Shown here piece by piece: positions 9,238-17,773 of a DNA stretch of 64,000 bases. Under the pieces are notes generated by a model, which was given only the letters and a program-made list of their open reading frames with translations, did no database searches and was not told where the DNA came from. This stretch comes from JAAYJK01 sp964501655. Its GTDB lineage: Bacteria; Bacillota; Syntrophomonadia; Syntrophomonadales; Syntrophomonadaceae. Location of the stretch: contig CAZCTN010000005.1 in the NCBI GenBank assembly GCA_964501655.1, forward strand, positions 70,185 to 134,184. The letters are read 5' to 3'. Every line of letters starts with the position of its first letter. Within the stretch, counting starts at the first letter, position 1. The position numbers were made by a program, and so were the translations under genes.

Positions 9238-10992
9238 ATGAAAGATATGGTGGAAGAGTTCGCTTCGCGGCATCAGACCCAGCCTGAAGCAGGCTTTGAT
9301 GGCCCCCCGTTACAGGACCGCAAAATAGCCTGCATTATGGATGAGTTCAGCTATGAGTGTTTCAGGTACGAGAGCCAGTTTATACCATTGGAACCTGAAA
9401 ATTGGATTGAGACCATGTTGGAAGAACAGCCGGATCTGCTGATGGTTGAGTCAGCCTGGAGGGGCCAGGGGGGTAAATGGCAGCACAAGATAAGTTCCTG
9501 GAGAAACAGCAGGAAAGACATAATATATAAATTGGTGGAATATTGTCGGAAGCAGAACATCCCGACAGTGTTCTGGAATAAGGAAGACCCCAGCAATTTT
9601 GAGTTTTTTATTGATTCAGCCCGGTTCTTTGACTATATATTCACCAGTGATGAAAACAGCATGGCCAGATACCAGGAAATCACCGGCCATGACCGGATCT
9701 TTGTCCTCCCCTTTGCAGCTCAGCCCCGGTTGCATAACCCGATAAACAAGCAACGGGAAAAACTGGGTCAGGTAGCATTTGCCGGTACCTGGTACAATCA
9801 CAAGTATGCTAAGCGGAGAGAATATCTCCAGCATCTGCTGATGCCGGCTCGGGCCTACGATCTGCATATATATAATCGTATGCATAATAGCCATAATCGG
9901 AGTTATACCTTTCCTGTTGCCTACAAACCCTATATCAAAGGATTTTTGGACTATCAGACCATGATAAAGACCTATAAGAAATACCTGGTTTTTTTAAACG
10001 TTAATTCGGTTGAAGACAGTCCTACCATGTGTTCTCGCCGGATTTTTGAGGTGCTGGCCTGCGGTATAAGTGTCATAAGCACCCCTTCACTGGCTGTCCA
10101 GTGCTTATTCCCGGGCCTGGTCGAGGTTGCTGCTTCTGAGAGCGAGGCCGCCCGCAGTCTGGAGAAGCTGATCACGGACAAGGAATATCGGGATAAGCTA
10201 GGATTGCTGGGATACAGAAACATTCTGCAATATCACACCTACCAGCATCGTCTGCAGCATATTTTTGATTGCATCGGATTACCCCGACAGAAAGTAACAG
10301 ATAAGGCCGTTGCGGTTCTTATTCCAGTCAGGGATAAAGAGGACTTAAGTCTGGCCTGGAGTAATTTTGCCCGACAGGACTATCCATATAAAGAATTGAT
10401 AATTATTTATGCGGATAAATCGGATATCCCCTATGGCTGGTTAAAATACTGGTCAGGAATTGCTCAGATACGCTCCATGCAGGAGTTGGGGGATGGAAGC
10501 GGAGGGAGAAAGACCCTGGACGGATGTTTTGTCAGCGGTATCAACAGCCCCTACCTGCTATGGATGGAGCCGCACCATTACTATGCCCCCAATTATTTGA
10601 CGGATTTGGTTCAGGCTGACCTATATACCGAAGCAGATATCATTGGCAAGGCTGCCTACTACGAATATGATATGGGGTCTCAGCAACTCCTGCTAAGAAA
10701 TCCGGAGGAAGAACATTGTTATACTGATTCATTATCAGGGGCGTTCCTGTTGACCAAAAAGCAGGCCATGGAGAAACCGGGATTAGACTTGAGTTTATCC
10801 CTTACCGACTGTGGGTTTTCCTTGCGGTGCCAGGCGTCCGGCAGGAAACTGTATTCGGCTGACCGCTTCAATTTTGTCAGAAATGCTTATGTTGGTCCTT
10901 TGGCTCCCAGGGGATCGGGTTTAAAGAAATTGCTTCATCTGCCAGGCCAGCCGCATCCTTTCAAACAGATTTTATCTGAAGTAAGTGTATGA
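9238..10992 (+). CDS. CgeB-like glycosyltransferase fused to a GT2-like domain
   Basis: 584-aa protein. The N-terminal part (about 30-350) matches the layout of CgeB/spore-maturation glycosyltransferases: a DUF3880-like Rossmann half (PDLLMVESAWRG, VFWNKEDPSNF), FAGTWYNHKYAKRREYL, and a GT-B C-lobe with SRRIFEVLACGISVISTPS (nucleotide-sugar binding). The C-terminal part (about 355-580) starts AVLIPVRDKEDLSLAWSNFARQDYP, a GT2-type nucleotide-binding fold, but the usual DxD is replaced by MEPHHYY, so it may be degenerate. CgeB is a spore outer-layer protein in Bacillus. Placement after sigF suggests a role in spore-surface glycosylation (inference). No signal peptide or membrane segment. Confidence 0.75.
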   Translation: MKDMVEEFASRHQTQPEAGFDGPPLQDRKIACIMDEFSYECFRYESQFIPLEPENWIETMLEEQPDLLMVESAWRGQGGKWQHKISSWRNSRKDIIYKLVEYCRKQNIPTVFWNKEDPSNFEFFIDSARFFDYIFTSDENSMARYQEITGHDRIFVLPFAAQPRLHNPINKQREKLGQVAFAGTWYNHKYAKRREYLQHLLMPARAYDLHIYNRMHNSHNRSYTFPVAYKPYIKGFLDYQTMIKTYKKYLVFLNVNSVEDSPTMCSRRIFEVLACGISVISTPSLAVQCLFPGLVEVAASESEAARSLEKLITDKEYRDKLGLLGYRNILQYHTYQHRLQHIFDCIGLPRQKVTDKAVAVLIPVRDKEDLSLAWSNFARQDYPYKELIIIYADKSDIPYGWLKYWSGIAQIRSMQELGDGSGGRKTLDGCFVSGINSPYLLWMEPHHYYAPNYLTDLVQADLYTEADIIGKAAYYEYDMGSQQLLLRNPEEEHCYTDSLSGAFLLTKKQAMEKPGLDLSLSLTDCGFSLRCQASGRKLYSADRFNFVRNAYVGPLAPRGSGLKKLLHLPGQPHPFKQILSEVSV

Positions 10993-11033
10993 CAACCGCC
11001 CTATGGACTGGACCTGCCCACCCCCAATATTTT

Positions 11034-11810
11034 TCAGACTATTTGACCCCATAATCGGCCTTTGTTGCTTATTATCCGATTTTCCTGGTTGTTTCGTTGG
11101 TATAAACGGTGATTATAAATATATTCCGGCAGCTGCGATTTATCTCCATTATAACGGTTATGAAAGAGATGAATTGCTTTCGCCCCGGTTAGAATATGGC
11201 GGCATCCAAACCTGCGCAGGCGGGCAATAAAGTCATTGTCTTCCCATCCCCGCCCGGTAAAATCTTCATCATATCCGCCTACGGCAAAGAAACTCTTCCG
11301 GCTCAAAGACATAAGAAAGGGCAGGCGCGAGTTAAGGCGAGGGCAGTTTTGGCCCAATTTATTGCTCCAGATATTCGATTTTGCTGCCTGAAGGATCTTA
11401 AGAAAGGAGCCCTCCCTGTCGTCTCTAAGGATAGGGGTGCCAAGATACTGTGAATTGAGTTCAACCGGTTTAATCAGTTGGGTGATGGTATCATTAAGGT
11501 GGAACATCTCTGCATCACATATTATCAGCATCTGCCCCCGGGAGACACGGGCTCCGATGTTGACCGCAAAACCGGGTACCCGCCATTTGCTTGCTTCAGG
11601 AGTATTTCTCTGGCCGGAAAAAATATACTGCAGGTTAAGCCGTCGCCTGTAATCCCAACAGACTAAGCTGGTTTCGTCCTCAATACCGTCGTTGAGGACG
11701 ATGGTTTCAAAACGGTAAGGAATACTCTGTCGGGCCAGGGAAAATAAGCACCATCTAAGCAGTTGAGAGCGCTTAAATGAGGGGATGATTATTGAGATAT
11801 CCAAATCCAT
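11034..11810 (-). CDS. GT2 family glycosyltransferase (paralogue A)
   Basis: 258-aa GT-A enzyme, predicted cytoplasmic. It starts ISIIIPSFKRSQLLRWCLFSLARQ and has the nucleotide-binding IICDAEMFHLND (DxE in place of DxD) and the acceptor-side GGYDEDFTGRGWEDNDFIARLRRFG motif characteristic of galactosyltransferase-type GT2 domains. ATG 11810 is preceded by GGAGGG. It is a clear paralogue of the + strand gene at 14621: same length, same motifs, roughly half of residues shared by eye. Donor and acceptor cannot be read from sequence. Confidence 0.85.
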   Translation of the reverse strand: MDLDISIIIPSFKRSQLLRWCLFSLARQSIPYRFETIVLNDGIEDETSLVCWDYRRRLNLQYIFSGQRNTPEASKWRVPGFAVNIGARVSRGQMLIICDAEMFHLNDTITQLIKPVELNSQYLGTPILRDDREGSFLKILQAAKSNIWSNKLGQNCPRLNSRLPFLMSLSRKSFFAVGGYDEDFTGRGWEDNDFIARLRRFGCRHILTGAKAIHLFHNRYNGDKSQLPEYIYNHRLYQRNNQENRIISNKGRLWGQIV

Positions 11811-12066
11811 CCGTTTATCCCTCCGTCGTATTGGTTTTGGGAGAGGCCGCTGGTGTTATGGTATAGTATGCCAGGAAGTTATTATCAGTTAATCGGCCGT
11901 TCAAATCCTGGTACCATATATCCGCCGACTGCATAACGTAAAACATAGCACAATGGAATGAGCAGACTTATACCGGCGGGAGACTTTACTGACTGCTGGA
12001 GTTTTAAGCTGTCATAGCCTGCAGCTGGAACAGCAGCGGCTGATTGTTCCGAGGAGGCAGGAATAA
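11811..12066. promoter_or_regulatory. divergent intergenic region in the glycan island
   Basis: Separates the minus-strand GT2 gene from the plus-strand transferase gene. TGGTATAGT at 11859-11867 resembles an extended -10 element for the plus strand; a -35 hexamer is not convincing (TTGGGA 11837, spacing 19). No sporulation-sigma consensus was recognised. Confidence 0.3.
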
Positions 12067-12768
12067 ATGCCAGGTAGAAAAATTGTAGTGGGAATTAATT
12101 TCAATGCCATGCATCTTCATGATCGTCGGTTTGATCCGGGATGGATAGAGAAAAGGATAAATATATTTCGGGAGTTTACGCTGAAAAGCCTGATTAACCA
12201 GAGCCAACAGGATTTTCTGGCTTTATTGCAATATGAAGAGAAAACAGAAGAAAGCATCTGGCAGGCTTTGTCAAAGTTTCCCCCTTTACCGGATAATATA
12301 GAATTTGTGCGGGCGGGGAAATATGAGGATAGGATACTAAAATATGTGGGGGATTCTCCAGAATTCTACATCGCCCGGATTGATTCGGACGATATGTATC
12401 ACCAGTCATTCATGAAGCTGCTGCATGAATATCAGCCGGGCAGTGAACATGTAGCAGTCTTAATACCACAGGATGGATACATCTATGATTCTATAAACCA
12501 CCGGCTGGCTCACTGGTCACATTATTCACCTCCTTTTTACACCCTGATCTACCAGACAAGTGACTTCCTGCGCCGAATTCGTTACAAGCTTATAGGCGGG
12601 CACAGCAAGATGATCCGGTTTAACCACGAGATTCTGCCTCCCGGCTGCTTTATGGTAGTGGTGCACCGGGAGAATTCTGTGACCAGCTTCAATCGATCCC
12701 AGCGCGGGAAGATTATTACTGAGGAGAGAAAGATTGAACAAATCTTGAATGATTTTAGAGGTAAGTAA
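12067..12768 (+). CDS. putative rhamnosyltransferase-like GT-A glycosyltransferase
   Basis: 233 aa. Pattern of the Rhamno_transf-type family: it opens with a short beta strand (VVGINFNAMHL) and a helix (REFTLKSLINQSQQDFLALLQY), followed by FYIARIDSDDMYHQSFM, which holds the DxDD metal/nucleotide-sugar motif near residue 104. GGAGGCAGG precedes ATG 12067. It is followed two bases later by the heparinase-like gene, so the two are translationally close. Sugar specificity is not readable; the family name is a homology label only. Confidence 0.65.
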   Translation: MPGRKIVVGINFNAMHLHDRRFDPGWIEKRINIFREFTLKSLINQSQQDFLALLQYEEKTEESIWQALSKFPPLPDNIEFVRAGKYEDRILKYVGDSPEFYIARIDSDDMYHQSFMKLLHEYQPGSEHVAVLIPQDGYIYDSINHRLAHWSHYSPPFYTLIYQTSDFLRRIRYKLIGGHSKMIRFNHEILPPGCFMVVVHRENSVTSFNRSQRGKIITEERKIEQILNDFRGK

Positions 12769-12770
12769 GT

Positions 12771-14621
12771 ATGAGAAATTGGGAGGTCTTTAAGCAGAGA
12801 AAGAAATATGATGTTTTTAGGATACTCAATGACAGAAGCCAGGAGGATCTTTACTTTATTGCTGAGGGATTATTGAAAAATAGTATTTATATAAGCCGTC
12901 AGTTTAAGACCTGTGAGATGGAAACGGATGAATTGTGGCACAGTGATCCGTTTAACAACCGTACCTGGCGATACTGGGTACATTCCCTGATTATGATCGA
13001 ATACCTGCTCAACGCCTATGAGGTCTTTAATAATCAAGGCTATATGGAAAAAGCAGTGGAATTGGTTTTGAGCTGGAAGAGGCACAATATTTCTGGCACC
13101 AGGTCAGATATGGCTTGGCATGATCATGCTGCGGCTCATCGTTTAATCATCATCAGCCGGATGGCTGAGTTGCTGCGGCAGGATCATTTTGACATGCAAC
13201 TGCTGGAGGAACTAACTTCACTAGCGGAGCAGCACTGCACGGTTATTGAAAGCCCCAGGTTTTATCAACCCCGGCATAATCACGGTCTGGATCAGAATGC
13301 CGCCATGTACGCAGCGGCAACAGTTTTTAACCATTTGGATAAATCTGATTTTTGGCAGAGGTTGTCATTTGCCCGCTTGAAGGAGCAATTGGAATATCTG
13401 TTCCTGAGCGACGGGAGTTATCTGGAGCATACCCCGGTATATAGTTTCATCTTCTGTAATCGTTTGATGAGATATGTGCATTTTTTTAGACAGGATGGTA
13501 ATTCGGAATGCGGATTGATAGAAGCTGTGATAGGAAAACAACTGCATTGCCTGACCTATTTGGTCCAGCCGGATGGGCTTATACCTCCTATAGGTGACGG
13601 CAATCCCAGTCGGATGAGTCTGAAACATCTGAAGGGTTTGGAACCTGCCTCCCTGGCCTTCCCAGAATATGTATTGAGTAAAGGAGCCAGAGGAATACCC
13701 CCTCCTGAGCTGGATATGGTCTTTGCCCGGGGGGGATACGCAGCCATGAGGAATAAATGGGAATATGATGAGGAGACGATACAGGTCTTATTATACAGCG
13801 CTTTTCATACAAAAACCCATAAGCATCATGACGATCTTTCCCTAACCCTTTTTGCTTACGGTCAACCTCTTATCACTGACTCGGGCAAATACAATTTTAA
13901 TTATAACAGTTGGGAAAGGCAGTATGTCATATCGGCATATGCACATAATACTGTGGTCGTAGATGGGAAAAATACCAGTATTGATCAGGGGCAAATTGGC
14001 AAATCCTGCCTTGCCTCATACCACTGGTCAGAACCAATGGCTTATTGCAGCGCCGCCCATGCTCTGTATAAAGGAGTAATTCATCGCCGCAGCTTACTAT
14101 ACTTTAAACCCTGGGATCTTATTGTCATAGATTTTATGGATAGCCTAGTTGAGCACAAGTACGAGCAGGTATTTAATTTCTATCCGGGTGCGGAATGCCG
14201 GCAGGAGGGCAATAGTGTTCTGGTGTTTACGGACGGAGGGGAAAAGGTAAAAATTACCTCCTTGTTGGATGAAGATATTCTGGAAACTAGCCTTCTGAAA
14301 GGGCAAAAACAGCCCTGGCGAGGGTGGTGCTGCCTGGAATACAACGTCTTGCAGCCCTCCTGGTCCATGGGTTATACCAAAAGAGGCGGACGGGTATTCT
14401 ACGCTGCTCATATTGACCTTAAACCTGCTCGGAAAGTAGATTTTGCAGTGGAGCAGCGGGGCGATGCTCTCAATATCAACTCTCCCCACGGTTCAGTCAT
14501 TTTGCGGCTGAGCCAGGAAGGAGAAGAACTTCGGATTAACGGAACCGATATTCCGCTGCAGTCTTTGGGGCCAAGAGCTGAGAATCAGAACAGAGAATCC
14601 AAAAAGGCAGGTGATTTCTAG
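12771..14621 (+). CDS. heparinase II/III-like protein
   Basis: 616 aa. The N-terminal two thirds is an alpha/alpha toroid, with WRYWVHSLIMIEYLL, WHDHAAAHRLIIISRMAELL and QPRHNHGLDQNAAMYAAATVF carrying the conserved Asn/His. The C-terminal beta-sandwich contains KTHKHHDDLSLTLFAYGQPLITDSG and YAHNTVVVDGKN, the family hallmark with catalytic His. Related proteins eliminate uronate polysaccharides or occur in exopolysaccharide clusters. No signal peptide is visible, which is unusual for a secreted lyase and suggests intracellular or unconventional action. The stop codon overlaps the next gene's GTG by one base (coupled translation). Confidence 0.85.
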   Translation: MRNWEVFKQRKKYDVFRILNDRSQEDLYFIAEGLLKNSIYISRQFKTCEMETDELWHSDPFNNRTWRYWVHSLIMIEYLLNAYEVFNNQGYMEKAVELVLSWKRHNISGTRSDMAWHDHAAAHRLIIISRMAELLRQDHFDMQLLEELTSLAEQHCTVIESPRFYQPRHNHGLDQNAAMYAAATVFNHLDKSDFWQRLSFARLKEQLEYLFLSDGSYLEHTPVYSFIFCNRLMRYVHFFRQDGNSECGLIEAVIGKQLHCLTYLVQPDGLIPPIGDGNPSRMSLKHLKGLEPASLAFPEYVLSKGARGIPPPELDMVFARGGYAAMRNKWEYDEETIQVLLYSAFHTKTHKHHDDLSLTLFAYGQPLITDSGKYNFNYNSWERQYVISAYAHNTVVVDGKNTSIDQGQIGKSCLASYHWSEPMAYCSAAHALYKGVIHRRSLLYFKPWDLIVIDFMDSLVEHKYEQVFNFYPGAECRQEGNSVLVFTDGGEKVKITSLLDEDILETSLLKGQKQPWRGWCCLEYNVLQPSWSMGYTKRGGRVFYAAHIDLKPARKVDFAVEQRGDALNINSPHGSVILRLSQEGEELRINGTDIPLQSLGPRAENQNRESKKAGDF

Positions 14622-15397
14622 TGAGTATACAAGTTTCGGTTATAATAGCTTCCTTTCAACGGGCCCATTTATTAAAATGGAATCTTTTTTCCCTGAGCAG
14701 GCAGGCTGTACCCTGGAATTTTGAGGTTCTGGTTATAAATGATGGGATTGAGGATGAAACTGAAGCAATCTGTCGGATGTATAAAGACACCATGAACCTG
14801 CAGTATATATTTTCCAGACAACATAACCAGGAGGGAGAACCCAGGTGGAGGGTACCGGGTTTTGCTTATAACATTGGAGCCCAATTGAGCCGCGGGGAAA
14901 TTCTAATCATATGCTGCGCAGAGATGTTTCACATCAACGATACCATCAAATATCTGTCTCATCCGCTTATGGATAATCCAAGGACTATCGGTATCCCGGT
15001 GGTCGTCAAGGATGATAGGGATGCCAGGTTTTTGCAGCAGCTGAAGGATAATGACGGGGAGTTTGACCAGGATCTGTTTGAAGGCAATCATAACAACCTT
15101 AATGCTCATAATCCCTTCTTGATCTCTGTACATCGACAGGAGTTTTTTGCCATTGGCGGATATGACGAGGATTTTACCGGTATTGGCTGGGAAGATAATG
15201 ATCTCGCCTCAAGGCTCAGGCACAGCGGATGCCAATACCGGCCAACCGAAGCTAAAACCATTCATTTATACCACCCGAGGTTTGCCGCGGGAAAGCGGAA
15301 CCTACCAGATTACCTCTACAATGAAAGGCTGTATCGGGAAAGAGCCGGACAGATAGTAAGAAACCAGGGACGGTTATGGGGAAGGAAAGTTGATTAA
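14621..15397 (+). CDS. GT2 family glycosyltransferase (paralogue B)
   Basis: 258 aa, GT-A fold: VSVIIASFQRAHLLKWNLFSLSRQ at the N-terminus, IICCAEMFHINDTI (here CxE rather than DxD or DxE) and GGYDEDFTGIGWEDNDLASRLRHSG. It starts at GTG 14621 overlapping the heparinase-like stop. Paralogue of the minus-strand gene at 11034, identical in length. The metal-motif Asp-to-Cys change relative to paralogue A is worth noting and may alter or abolish catalysis. Confidence 0.85.
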   Translation: MSIQVSVIIASFQRAHLLKWNLFSLSRQAVPWNFEVLVINDGIEDETEAICRMYKDTMNLQYIFSRQHNQEGEPRWRVPGFAYNIGAQLSRGEILIICCAEMFHINDTIKYLSHPLMDNPRTIGIPVVVKDDRDARFLQQLKDNDGEFDQDLFEGNHNNLNAHNPFLISVHRQEFFAIGGYDEDFTGIGWEDNDLASRLRHSGCQYRPTEAKTIHLYHPRFAAGKRNLPDYLYNERLYRERAGQIVRNQGRLWGRKVD

Positions 15398-15623
15398 CAA
15401 GGCTTTGGCGGCTCTGAGAAAAGCCATAATAATGAACCCAACGATCTGCAGTATTGGGAAGGTGTACGACCGAGAACAGCCTAAATGTGAATAAGCCTGC
15501 TCAATCAAGTGCTAAGGTGCTCCCCGATGCGGTCCAACTCTTAATGCTGTTATTGGTCGGTCTTGATGCAGCCCCACTGGCAATACAGGACCCATATCCT
15601 TAATGGTATATGCTGGGTTCGAC
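15398..15623. other. intergenic region between convergent glycan genes
   Basis: 226 bases between converging genes. No T-tailed hairpin, tRNA or ORF stands out. A weak CCCAA...TTGGG stem near 15437-15458 lacks a T-run. Confidence 0.3.
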
Positions 15624-16700
15624 CTATTTTCCCAACAGTATTTTTACAATGGTATGGCTTACTCTTTCCAGAGAATATTCCCTGGGTGCTTCCCAGCAGC
15701 ACTCACTGCTTAAGGCAATGCTTACTGAATTAAGAATATTCTCTACTTCGCATCCGCTTAGTATACTGCTTCCGCACTCTATGGTCTCAGGCCTTTCGGT
15801 AACGTCCCTGATGACTACGCTGGGTATCTTGAACAGGCAGCATTCCTCTTGTACTGTTCCGCTGTCACTTAGTACGCAGGCAGCCTGTTTTTCCAGACTT
15901 ACAAAGTCAAACAGCCCCAGGGGAGAAACAAAAATTATACCATTGCCATTAAGATCCTGGTGATACCACTTTAAGCGATTTCGAGTTCGGGGATGAAGGC
16001 TGAATACTATCGGGAGTTGGTACCACTGATACAATTGCCGGAAAGACTGTACGAATTTAGCCAGACGATCAGGCAGATCAACATTTTCAGCCCGGTGCAG
16101 GGTGATTAAGAAATATTTTCGGGCCACCAGATTTAGTTTCTGTATAATCCGGCTATTTTCGATATCAGTACTATAATAGTCCAATACCTCCTTGATAGGA
16201 TTTCCAGTAACGAAAATCTTGTGGCTGGAGATACCTTCTCTGAGCAGGTTGGTTCGACTTCGTTCAGTATAGGGAAGCAGAATATCGCTGCAATGATCCA
16301 CCACCCGCCGGTTGACCTCTTCAGGAACTCGATCATCAAAGCAGCGGTTGCCTGCTTCCATATGATAAACCGGAACACCAAGCCGTTTGGCCGACAGGGC
16401 TGACAGGGCGCTGTTAGTGTCTCCCAGTACCAGCAAACGATCAGGTTTTTCACGGGATAATACTCTTCCTGACTCGGCTATAATCCTGCCTACTTGTTTC
16501 AGGCTGGAATCAGCCTGGCATTTTAAGAGATAATCCGGGGAACGCAGCCCCAGTTCCTGGAAAAATAAGTCCCCCAGCCGGGGGTGAAAGTTCTGCCCGG
16601 TGTGCACTAGGCGATGATCACAGACCTTATCCAGCATGGGTATTATTCGGCTGAGGCGAATGATTTCCGGACGAGTACCCAGTATGGTCATTAGCTTCAT
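15624..16700 (-). CDS. UDP-N-acetylglucosamine 2-epimerase family (non-hydrolysing)
   Basis: 358 aa. Family motifs: MTILGTRPEIIRLSRII, VHTGQNFHPRLGDLFFQELGL, VLGDTNSALSALSAKRLGVPVYHMEAGNR, FVTGNPIKEVL, ITLHRAENVD and LSDSGTVQEECC. It inverts C2 of a UDP-HexNAc. Start ATG 16700 overlaps the end of the 4,6-dehydratase gene by four bases. In combination with its two upstream partners it fits the third enzyme of UDP-L-FucNAc (WbjD/CapG) or UDP-L-QuiNAc (WbvD) synthesis rather than general WecB function. This is an inference from the gene trio. Confidence 0.88.
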   Translation of the reverse strand: MKLMTILGTRPEIIRLSRIIPMLDKVCDHRLVHTGQNFHPRLGDLFFQELGLRSPDYLLKCQADSSLKQVGRIIAESGRVLSREKPDRLLVLGDTNSALSALSAKRLGVPVYHMEAGNRCFDDRVPEEVNRRVVDHCSDILLPYTERSRTNLLREGISSHKIFVTGNPIKEVLDYYSTDIENSRIIQKLNLVARKYFLITLHRAENVDLPDRLAKFVQSFRQLYQWYQLPIVFSLHPRTRNRLKWYHQDLNGNGIIFVSPLGLFDFVSLEKQAACVLSDSGTVQEECCLFKIPSVVIRDVTERPETIECGSSILSGCEVENILNSVSIALSSECCWEAPREYSLERVSHTIVKILLGK

Positions 16701-17761
16701 CGCAGAAATTCTCCCACCTGATCCGGCTCGTCTTCGATCCGAAGTCTATGCCGGGCTAACAAAGCCATGGTCTCGTTGCGGGATATCACACAATCTCTCG
16801 ATGAATAAGCATGTTGAAGGGCTTCCTGTACCTCTTCCCCAGCAGAAATCTCTGGCAGCAGGGACTTGATGACATAATAATCACCTCGTTGCAAGGTATG
16901 CCCGGATTCCTCCAGTGAAACCAGACTTTCATGGGTTTTTTCCCCGGGTCGGATGCCGGTGAAAACCATCTCTATCTTGCGGTTCCCAATCAGGGCCCTG
17001 GCTATATTGGTTATACGTGCAGCGGGAATTATGGGAACATAGATCTCGCCAGGTTTAGCCTCATTTAACGCGGTGATAATTGTGTCTGCGGCCCGATTTA
17101 GGGAGAGCAGAAAACGGGTCATCTCGGGAGTCGTAATAGTAACCGGGCCGCCCTTCTTTATCTGCTTATGAAAGAGAGGAATTACTGAGCCTCGGGAAGC
17201 CAGGACATTGCCGTAACGTACACAGATAAAGCGAGTGGAGGGCAGCGAGATATTAGCATTGATGAAAAGCCGCTCCTGAATGGCCTTGGTCATGCCCATG
17301 ACGTTTATTGGCAGACATGCTTTATCAGTAGATACCCCGATCACAGTTTCTACAGGCAGCTTATTTTCCCGGATGGCTCGAACAATATTTTCTGCCCCGG
17401 CTATATTGGTCTGAACTGCTTCGTAGGGGTAGTATTCGCATGTCGGAACTTGTTTTAAAGCAGCTGCGTTAATAACAATATCTGCTTGTTGCAAGACAGA
17501 ACATACGGAATGGTAGTTCCGGATATCACCGATCCTGAATTCCAGCTGCCGTTCTAATTCTTCATGAATTATTCTGTCGGTAACGCCAAGCTTAGCTGGT
17601 AATTCAATCCTCATAAAATGCTGCTTGGCTTCATCCCGGGAAAAAATAATGATTTTAGCCGGGGAATCATTTTTTCGAGCCAGCAGCCTTCGGGTAAGGA
17701 TCTTGCCCAGTGAACCAGTTCCGCCAGTAATAACAACAGTCTTATCTTTAAAAATACGCAT
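16697..17761 (-). CDS. UDP-GlcNAc 4,6-dehydratase/5-epimerase (WbjB/CapE-like SDR)
   Basis: 354 aa extended short-chain dehydrogenase, soluble form of the CapD/CapE family. NAD-binding TGGTGSLGK lies at residues 12-20. The catalytic segment is VIGVSTDKACLPINVMGMTKA, where Met replaces the usual Tyr of YxxxK; an SMK triad of this sort is the hallmark of WbjB/CapE-type inverting dehydratases. The tail has the family's GIRPGEKTHESL. It makes a 4-keto-6-deoxy sugar nucleotide from UDP-GlcNAc. Middle gene of a three-gene minus-strand operon. Confidence 0.88.
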   Translation of the reverse strand: MRIFKDKTVVITGGTGSLGKILTRRLLARKNDSPAKIIIFSRDEAKQHFMRIELPAKLGVTDRIIHEELERQLEFRIGDIRNYHSVCSVLQQADIVINAAALKQVPTCEYYPYEAVQTNIAGAENIVRAIRENKLPVETVIGVSTDKACLPINVMGMTKAIQERLFINANISLPSTRFICVRYGNVLASRGSVIPLFHKQIKKGGPVTITTPEMTRFLLSLNRAADTIITALNEAKPGEIYVPIIPAARITNIARALIGNRKIEMVFTGIRPGEKTHESLVSLEESGHTLQRGDYYVIKSLLPEISAGEEVQEALQHAYSSRDCVISRNETMALLARHRLRIEDEPDQVGEFLR

Positions 17762-17773
17762 GGTAATTCTCTC

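Noticed and set aside
11196..11666. Plus-strand ORFs of 60-85 aa within 11.0-11.7 kb
   Set aside because: They are antisense to the minus-strand GT2 gene, whose motifs are clear.
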